64,000 nucleotides of DNA from Paenibacillus auburnensis (GTDB lineage: Bacteria > Bacillota > Bacilli > Paenibacillales > Paenibacillaceae), in NCBI RefSeq assembly GCF_927798115.1, contig NZ_CAKMMG010000001.1, forward strand, positions 1,488,001-1,552,000. Reading direction: 5' to 3'. Both the position numbers and the translations under genes were made by a program. Below are positions 58,648 through 64,000 of the stretch, one piece after another. The first letter of the stretch is position 1. Every line of letters begins with the position of its first letter. The notes beneath the pieces were generated by a model. It had not been told where the DNA came from. It saw only the letters and a program-made list of their open reading frames with translations, and did not search any database.

Positions 58648-59814
58648 TTAGCGATTGTCTCCCGTTAATTCAAAATCAGCATCAAATTTAAACACATAAG
58701 CGGCAATGAGCCAGACAATCCAGCAGTTCACGCCAAAAAAGAGATATCCGTAATAGCCCAAAATCGGCATCTCCGAGAAAATATGAATTTTATCCAGATA
58801 GGGTACAGAATATTTCCAGTAATTCGGGTTGGTGGGCAAGGAGTCATGGAACCACTCACTGCCAAAGTTCCAAAACTCCCAGAAAAATCCGTTACACAAG
58901 GTAGCCAGTGCGACCAGTATAATCCGGGACCAGTCACCGTTCCTGATCGGCGTAAAAGGAGTCCAATATCCGCAAAGCGCCATTGCAGCCGAGAGCATAG
59001 GCACAAGGGCCACCCATAGCACCCAGAACAGCAGATAAGGATAATAGCCCATACCGAAAGCCAGAAACATCCCAATGATAAAGTAAATAATCAGCAGCGT
59101 TCTGCTGACGTTTATTTTAGGACCGTTCCTGTACCGCTCTCTAAGCGTTTTGAATGTCTTCAGCAGCAGATACCACTCAACGATCGCCGGAAGAACAGTA
59201 GTATATGACAAGGAAAACCAGAACACATTGCCAAAGTTAGAGAAGACATCTTCATTCGGATAATACCAGTTCTCCATCACAAAAAAGTTAAGGTATTCAA
59301 AGGCAAACCAGCTGAAGCAGGACACAACGGCGAGCAGCTGCATTAAATGTGGTTTACGGGAAATGATGGAGTCCCCGCCTGTCCGCTTGTAGACCAGTCC
59401 GTCCAATATCAGTATAAAGGACCACCATAGCGGGACAAAGGTATAATTCTCCAGCGGGACAAATAATCTGATCCGTGCCCACATCAAAAACCAGCTAACC
59501 GCTAGAACAGGCAGGCTCCACCAGAACCACACAGGAAAAGCTGCTGTGCCCGGCTGCGGCTGCGGCTCCTGCGGAAGCTTCCTAAAACCGAATATACGCG
59601 GAATTACGAGCACCAGCGTGATGAACACGGCGACTATACAAGCAAGTGAAAAATAAAGCAGACTGAATCCGGGATCCGCTTCAACTTTTTGCGCAGGGAA
59701 AACACCATAACCGGGTGGAAGGCCGCCCCATTTAGTCAAACTGCCGAATAAAGGCAGCAGGAAAATCAAAACAAACGTTACGATTAAGAATGCTGGCTTA
59801 TGTCCTGTTTTCAT
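58648..59814 (-). CDS. Polytopic membrane protein of unknown family
   Basis: A 388-residue protein with about nine membrane helices (for example FLIVTFVLIFLLPLFG, CIVAVFITLVLVIPRIFG, WWSLPVLAVSWFLMW, TLLIIYFIIGMFLAFGMGYY). Aromatic motifs are WFAFEYLNFFVMENWYYPNE, CNGFFWEFWNFGSEWFHDSL and GYYGYLFFGVNCWIVW. I recognise no family. It is the first gene of a two-gene unit with the kinase-GGDEF protein, 13 bases before it, and may act as its membrane receptor or anchor. The conserved Trp/Glu/Asn pairs within helices could form a ligand site. Function unassigned. Confidence 0.8.
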   Translation of the reverse strand: MKTGHKPAFLIVTFVLIFLLPLFGSLTKWGGLPPGYGVFPAQKVEADPGFSLLYFSLACIVAVFITLVLVIPRIFGFRKLPQEPQPQPGTAAFPVWFWWSLPVLAVSWFLMWARIRLFVPLENYTFVPLWWSFILILDGLVYKRTGGDSIISRKPHLMQLLAVVSCFSWFAFEYLNFFVMENWYYPNEDVFSNFGNVFWFSLSYTTVLPAIVEWYLLLKTFKTLRERYRNGPKINVSRTLLIIYFIIGMFLAFGMGYYPYLLFWVLWVALVPMLSAAMALCGYWTPFTPIRNGDWSRIILVALATLCNGFFWEFWNFGSEWFHDSLPTNPNYWKYSVPYLDKIHIFSEMPILGYYGYLFFGVNCWIVWLIAAYVFKFDADFELTGDNR

Positions 59815-59950
59815 GAAATCCCCTTTGATAAGTAAATTAAAAGTCGAATTTTGTTGATTCCGCTATCTATTCGATACGGCTCCAGAATATTCCTGCTTAT
59901 ATTTTCCGGTGTTTCTGCAAAAAAGCCCCCGCTTAGGCAAATGAAATAAG

Positions 59951-59990
59951 CAAAATGTCCCGGAAGCCAAAAAGAGGGCTACCGGGACAC
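59951..59990 (-). terminator. Terminator of the UPF0303 gene
   Basis: Stem TGTCCCGG / CCGGGACA with an inner AGCC/GGCT pair. On the minus strand TTTTGC follows. Confidence 0.7.
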
Positions 59991-60027
59991 ATTAAAACTT
60001 CGAGCAGGGCGATCCTGTACGGGAAAA

Positions 60028-60501
60028 TTATTCAGATTTCAAAAATTGCTCCAGCACTGCCACAATCATCTCATGGTCTTCTTCACCGGATAATCCGGAG
60101 ACAGAGATCGTCCCGACCGGCCCGACATTCCGGATCAGCACCGGAAAGCATCCGCCCTCTGCCGCATATTCCATCGGATCAACGAACGCGTTGTCCTGAA
60201 TAGTGGTGTTCCACGATTTATACAACACATTCATATAATAAGAGCAGTGTCCGAAATGGTTGACGACATTGATCTTGCGGGCGATCCAGCGGTCATTGTT
60301 CAGTCCTGTTTCATCCATTTTGGCATGGAACAGTATTTGCCCGTTTTTACGGATATCCACTACAATCAGTTTCCCCAGCTTGTGTGCTCTTTCCAAAATG
60401 GCATTGCCCAGCTCTATGGCCGTCTGATTTGTAAATTTTGTGAACTGGTAATCCTGCTCCTGCCGGAGAATCTGTTCCAATAACGAGCTGTAATCTTCCA
60501 A
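60028..60501 (-). CDS. UPF0303/GlcG-HbpS-like protein
   Basis: A 157-residue protein of the UPF0303 group, part of the heme-binding GlcG/HbpS fold. It opens LLEQILRQEQDYQFTKFTNQ, and further matches are AHKLGKLIVVDIRKNGQILF, NNDRWIARKINVVNHFGHCS and FPVLIRNVGPVGTISVSGLS. Relatives are sometimes called heme-degrading, but biochemical support is thin. Soluble, single gene with its own terminator. Confidence 0.85.
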   Translation of the reverse strand: MEDYSSLLEQILRQEQDYQFTKFTNQTAIELGNAILERAHKLGKLIVVDIRKNGQILFHAKMDETGLNNDRWIARKINVVNHFGHCSYYMNVLYKSWNTTIQDNAFVDPMEYAAEGGCFPVLIRNVGPVGTISVSGLSGEEDHEMIVAVLEQFLKSE

Positions 60502-60532
60502 ATTGCAGCACTCCCTTTGGTTATATTATGAT

Positions 60533-61630
60533 TCATAACAAATGAATCTCCTGATACTCCAGCTTGATTAACGGCAGCCCCAGAAATGCAGCGTATGCTT
60601 CAGCAGCGGAGACGAGCTGTGCCCTGCTGTAGTCTTGCAAGGGTTCAAAAGGAATAAGCAGCAGCTCAGCGCCCTTCTTCTTAATCGTCCGTTTCCAGGT
60701 GCCGACCACTTGTCCTTCTGATACAATTACCGGCAAAAACATTCCGTTGTTGCCCGGAACGATCCGCGGTGCGAGCTCCGGCTCAAGCACGGCGCTGCGG
60801 TCTTTATAGCCAAGGATATATTCATCGAAGCCGGGAAGCAGATGGACACCGGCAGGATGTCTCCCGGCAGCGGACGGCATATCAGGCATCCAATATTCGC
60901 TGCCTCCGATCACCTCGGATGCCAGCCCAGCCCTTACCGCTTCCAGCCCCGCTCTGGCCTCCGTAACCGTTAGTCCGGCCCACCAGGCAAAATCATGCAC
61001 AGTAGCAGGCCCCCGGGTGGTGAAGTAGCGCCGCGCCAGCTCCGCCAGCGATTCCTCATAGGACAATTCCCGGGATTGCGGCACCCATTCGTCCAACAGT
61101 ACAAAGGTCTGCTGCTTGCCCGCTATTGGGCCAAAACAGATTAGTCCATTAAAGGCGCTATGCCAGAGAATATGATAACCGCGCTGGCCTGCAGTGCTGA
61201 TTCCCTGTTCCTCAAGCAGGTTTAGCAGTTCAAGCCTGGTGAGGCATTTACCGCCCTTTAATGCATGATAGATTAGTTTCCTGCAGCGGCCTAGTATTTT
61301 GTCATCCAGTTCCAGCTGTTCCAGCCGGCGTCCGGCCTGTCTGAGCAGCCGCGGTGCACTCAGCTGAATCATCCATTTCACATCTTCCGGCGGTGCAAAA
61401 TGAAGGGTTCCGCGCAGGCTCCAGGTCAGCAGAAGATGCCTGCCGGCAATTGCCTGCTCCACACCGACCAGCCCTGCGGCAGGCGTGCGCAGCCCGATGG
61501 CCCAAGCGGCCTGCATATAATCCTGCGCCTGCAACGCGCCAAGCGTCCGGACAACCTGCCCAGGCTCCAAAATTGCAGCGCTGCTAATATGCTGGTTCCT
61601 CAGCCGGAGTCCGGCAATTTCCCTGTTCAT
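60533..61630 (-). CDS. Winged-helix DNA-binding protein, AlkZ/YcaQ-like
   Basis: A 365-residue member of the winged helix DNA-binding (HTH_42) family, which includes DNA glycosylases AlkZ/YcaQ that unhook interstrand crosslinks. The catalytic-type motif QxQ appears as LGALQAQDYMQAAWAIGLRT. The winged helices include RGPATVHDFAWWAGLTVTEA. The C-terminal part with GVHLLPGFDEYILGYKDRSA and NGMFLPVIVSEGQVVGTWKR is typical. It may remove bulky alkyl lesions or protect against a natural crosslinker. Single gene. Confidence 0.82.
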   Translation of the reverse strand: MNREIAGLRLRNQHISSAAILEPGQVVRTLGALQAQDYMQAAWAIGLRTPAAGLVGVEQAIAGRHLLLTWSLRGTLHFAPPEDVKWMIQLSAPRLLRQAGRRLEQLELDDKILGRCRKLIYHALKGGKCLTRLELLNLLEEQGISTAGQRGYHILWHSAFNGLICFGPIAGKQQTFVLLDEWVPQSRELSYEESLAELARRYFTTRGPATVHDFAWWAGLTVTEARAGLEAVRAGLASEVIGGSEYWMPDMPSAAGRHPAGVHLLPGFDEYILGYKDRSAVLEPELAPRIVPGNNGMFLPVIVSEGQVVGTWKRTIKKKGAELLLIPFEPLQDYSRAQLVSAAEAYAAFLGLPLIKLEYQEIHLL

Positions 61631-61779
61631 TTCGGCTCACTCCTCTGCTGATCCCTTTAGGCTGCAATAGTTACGCCAGCTATGATCTATGGTACTTTCC
61701 TCCAGTATATTGAACAAGCCTGCTGATTGTCTATCAGGAATCCGCATAGTATGATTTACAATATCTTACTTTAAGCGAG

Positions 61780-62685
61780 GTGCTTCACCTGCAGCAGTTT
61801 ATGATCGGGCAATATGGAGGCTTTGATGAGAAGAAATATCTTAACGATTTTCGAAACGGATTTTATGGTATTGAAGCATGTTTATTTGCCTCCCGGGAGG
61901 ATGCCGAGCGGTTAATCGAAGCAGCCCAGAGCAGGGGCTTTCAGATTGGCGTTCATTTTCCGTTTCGGGCCAATGCTGCAAAACTGCGCGATCCGCTGGT
62001 TCTCGCCGGTGATGACAAGGTGCGCTATGACGCTTTTCAGCATATCCGGGAGGAGCTTGAATATCTTACCGCAGTTCAGCCGGAGTACGTGCTGTTCCAT
62101 TACCCGAAACCTGTAATTCTGGATGAGCGGGTGAACTGGGCGGGTTGGCGGTTCGGGGACAGCCGGGAATTTATTCATGAACTTGAAATTACAGTTGAGG
62201 AGTTGATCATACGCACGGCCCAGCTGTTCGAATGGCTTGACCGGCAGAGCCACAAGTATCAATTCATGCCGGTCCTGGAGTTCGACGCCATTAGCAGATT
62301 GATCTACGAGCATGTTTTTTTGGAGCAGCTGTTGAATCAATATCCCCGAATCAGGCTATGCCTGGATACCGCCAGACTGTTTCTGCAGGACAAGCTGGAC
62401 CCCTTTTTTGACGCCAAAAAAATACTCGGCACCTACACGAAATATGCAACTTTGATCCACTTATCCAATGTCCAGATTACGGACACCGTACAGAACAGCC
62501 ATTATCCGGTGCTGCCTGAATTAAGTGTTAACCATGGCTGGGCGCCGATCGAAGAGTACTTGCGGATCATCCGTACAGAGAATCCTAATATCAGAATCAT
62601 GTTTGAGCACCGCTCAGATCTGATTTCCCAGGAGCAGCTGCAGCGCTGTTATACATGGGTTGACGGAATTCTGAATGGCCCCTGA
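61780..62685 (+). CDS. TIM-barrel sugar phosphate isomerase/epimerase-like protein
   Basis: A 301-residue xylose-isomerase-like TIM barrel. Catalytic/metal-type positions occur in FQIGVHFPFRANA, EYVLFHYPKPVIL, QFMPVLEFDAI, IRLCLDTARLFLQDKL, ATLIHLSNVQI and PNIRIMFEHRSDLI. The start is uncertain: GTG at 61780 lies inside the ribosome binding site AGCGAGGTG, while CTG at 61789 would be spaced six bases after it and matches the point where the family usually begins (QQFMIGQYGGFD). The substrate is unknown. It is divergent from the AlkZ-like gene. Confidence 0.75.
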   Translation: MLHLQQFMIGQYGGFDEKKYLNDFRNGFYGIEACLFASREDAERLIEAAQSRGFQIGVHFPFRANAAKLRDPLVLAGDDKVRYDAFQHIREELEYLTAVQPEYVLFHYPKPVILDERVNWAGWRFGDSREFIHELEITVEELIIRTAQLFEWLDRQSHKYQFMPVLEFDAISRLIYEHVFLEQLLNQYPRIRLCLDTARLFLQDKLDPFFDAKKILGTYTKYATLIHLSNVQITDTVQNSHYPVLPELSVNHGWAPIEEYLRIIRTENPNIRIMFEHRSDLISQEQLQRCYTWVDGILNGP

Positions 62686-62710
62686 TCAGCCTGGTGCATT
62701 TTCCCGGTTC

Positions 62711-63535
62711 TCACATTCGCACAACCAGTCCTTCAAGTGAACGCAGCTTCCATTCCTGTGCTGTGGCAAATTCCGGCTGAGTATGCTCACTATTCTCCAG
62801 CTTGTATGTACGGATGCAGTAGGCCATCTCGATGCAGGCCATCACAGCGTCCCTGGCATGAAGATTGGCTTTTCCCTGGTGATCCAGCGTGGCTTTTGCT
62901 GCTTCTGCGGTAATACGAACTTCAAACCCGCTGTCTATGAGCGTCTTGAAGCTGGTATGGAGCTTGTCAAAGGCCTCCGGATCGCTGCTCTTCAATTTCA
63001 GCGCCTTCCAGCCGTAACCAGGATATACCTCGTATAGGCGCGAAGAATTCTCTTTGTAGGGCTCGAAGGGATAGACCGATGCAATCCCCTGCAAATTGTA
63101 CAGCAGCTTACGCCCGCCGTAGAGCATCGCATGCATGGCTATGGGAGTCGAGGATACCGGGCTTTTGGCATCTACCGCGGTGTCCGTCTCCCGGAGATCC
63201 CGGCTGCTTTTACCGCTATGTATTTGACCAAACCGCTGTTTAAATTGTTCTCTTGTATCCTCATATGCCCCTTGAATGAACCTGTCCCAGGAAGAAGCAT
63301 ATTGGCTCTCTAAATAATATTTTGGAATAGAGAAGGGAAAATCCATCCCCCACGGGGCTCTGCTCGTTTGGATATAATGGTATAAATCGAGCCTGTCCTC
63401 ACAGCTGTACACTTGATTAACCGTGAAGCTGCTGCCGGCCAGACTGCCGGAGGCAATGAATATCTTTCCTTCCGGGTTCTTCGCCCCGCTGAAATCGCAG
63501 CCGTAAACCGTTTGTGACTGCCCCTGCTCATTCAT
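62711..63535 (-). CDS. DUF429 protein (RNase H-like fold)
   Basis: A 274-residue protein from ATG at 63535, five bases after GGAGGG; a longer reading has no site. It starts with TVYGCDFSGAKNPEGKIFIA, where the Asp in the first strand is the acidic residue of the RNase H-like fold of DUF429. Other stretches: APWGMDFPFSIPKYYL, YPFEPYKENSSRLYEVYPGY, KANLHARDAVMACIEMAYCI. DUF429 is a predicted nuclease family, unproven. Single gene divergent from the VOC gene. Confidence 0.82.
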   Translation of the reverse strand: MNEQGQSQTVYGCDFSGAKNPEGKIFIASGSLAGSSFTVNQVYSCEDRLDLYHYIQTSRAPWGMDFPFSIPKYYLESQYASSWDRFIQGAYEDTREQFKQRFGQIHSGKSSRDLRETDTAVDAKSPVSSTPIAMHAMLYGGRKLLYNLQGIASVYPFEPYKENSSRLYEVYPGYGWKALKLKSSDPEAFDKLHTSFKTLIDSGFEVRITAEAAKATLDHQGKANLHARDAVMACIEMAYCIRTYKLENSEHTQPEFATAQEWKLRSLEGLVVRM

Positions 63536-63671
63536 ATAATCCCTCCTGTTTAAGAACGTTACATAATTGAATATTCTATCAAAGGAAAGAATATTTATCT
63601 TTGGACAAGGCCATGATACAATATGGAAAATCAAGTGCCTTCCTTAATTTAGCATATGAGGAGTGAAGCGT

Positions 63672-64000
63672 GTGTCAGTTGATGTTTATATGAATTTCAA
63701 TGGGAACTGCCGCGAAGCTGTTGAGTTTTATGCAAAGGTATTTGAAACTGGAGCTCCCCAAATCATGACCTTTGGCGAAGCGCCGCCGAATCCCGATTAT
63801 CCGCTGCCTGAGGAAGCCAAATCTTTGGTGATGCATTCCAGATTGAATATCGACGGCAGCAATGTGATGTTCTCTGATGTTTTTCCAGGAATGCCATTTA
63901 CAGTAGGAAACAATATTAACCTTACTTTAGTCACCCGTGATGAAGCGAAGGTTAAAACCTGGTTCGATCAGCTGAAAGAAGGCGGTTCAGTTACCATGGA
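63672..64000 (+). CDS. VOC family protein, PhnB-like (cut by window edge)
   Basis: The first 109 residues are present. GTG at 63672 has GAGGAG about seven bases upstream. Reading starts SVDVYMNFNGNCREAVEFYA and continues with VFETGAPQIMTFGEAPPNPD and VMHSRLNIDGSNVMFSDVFP, the PhnB/YjdN-type glyoxalase-like fold. These proteins often lack a known reaction. Only the first module and part of the second are visible. Confidence 0.85.
   Translation, partial: MSVDVYMNFNGNCREAVEFYAKVFETGAPQIMTFGEAPPNPDYPLPEEAKSLVMHSRLNIDGSNVMFSDVFPGMPFTVGNNINLTLVTRDEAKVKTWFDQLKEGGSVTM

Noticed and set aside
1..64000. CRISPR array, tRNA or rRNA genes
   Set aside because: No regularly spaced repeats and no clover-leaf or rRNA sequence were recognised on either strand.

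Overview
The window reads as chromosomal DNA of a Paenibacillus-type, endospore-forming Firmicute. The signs are a complete gerA-type germinant receptor operon, GGAGG-class ribosome binding sites before nearly every gene, many TTG and GTG starts, many short lipoproteins, a copper-amine-oxidase stalk-domain protein, several AraC regulators and a BceRS/BceAB-type module. No tRNA, rRNA, CRISPR array, prophage or intact insertion sequence was seen. This assignment is an inference from gene content, not a database match.

Layout. 0-3 kb holds small stand-alone genes (a secreted protein cut by the window edge, a DUF1801 protein, a GNAT and two unknowns), then a structured intergenic repeat. 3.1-9.2 kb is an oligopeptide ABC operon (binding protein, two permeases, two ATPases) read leftward. 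9.7-12.5 kb has an AAA ATPase, a lipoprotein/zinc-ribbon pair, a degenerate GIY-YIG protein and a conserved unknown. 12.6-16 kb is a DrrAB-like exporter divergent from a MarR regulator with a palindromic operator around its own -10. 16-22.7 kb mixes GNAT, LysE+AraC, AraC-GyrI, a lipoprotein, DUF2087, an SDR with a TetR-like operator, a class 3 lipase and a histidine phosphatase. 22.9-28.5 kb is a BceAB-like transporter with its two-component system, split by an adenosine-deaminase-like gene. 28.6-35.8 kb holds a HAD phosphatase, a membrane protein with an ATA start, AraC+EamA, small lipoproteins, a methyltransferase and a serine hydrolase.

35.8-36.5 kb is the largest non-coding gap. 36.5-43.5 kb has a CPBP protease pair, a stalk-domain protein, a second gene with an apparent ATA start, a Fur-box promoter driving a truncated siderophore-binding protein plus a BesA-like esterase, a lipoprotein, a ZmaR-like GNAT and a metallo-beta-lactamase-fold hydrolase. 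43.7-53 kb has asparaginase, the gerA operon in A-C-B order, a 29-residue membrane peptide behind a sigma-G-like promoter, a GMC oxidoreductase with its small subunit, and an amino acid permease. 53.2-59.8 kb is a two-gene unit: an 1800-residue kinase/AAA/GAF/PAS/GGDEF protein and a polytopic membrane protein. 60-64 kb has UPF0303, an AlkZ-like winged-helix protein, a TIM-barrel protein, DUF429 and a VOC protein cut by the window edge.

The most unusual observations are: (1) two genes, 10 kb apart, whose only well-spaced start after a strong ribosome binding site is ATA; (2) an intergenic repeat family with three copies, one hairpin-bearing, one supplying the end of a protein, and two bracketing the deaminase/two-component block; (3) a BceR-like operator that links the split transporter and sensor genes; (4) a Fur-controlled binding-protein gene reduced to its C-terminal part but still coupled to an esterase; (5) the membrane protein paired with a Ser/Thr-kinase-diguanylate-cyclase; (6) the small peptide with a sigma-G-like promoter between the germination and GMC operons.
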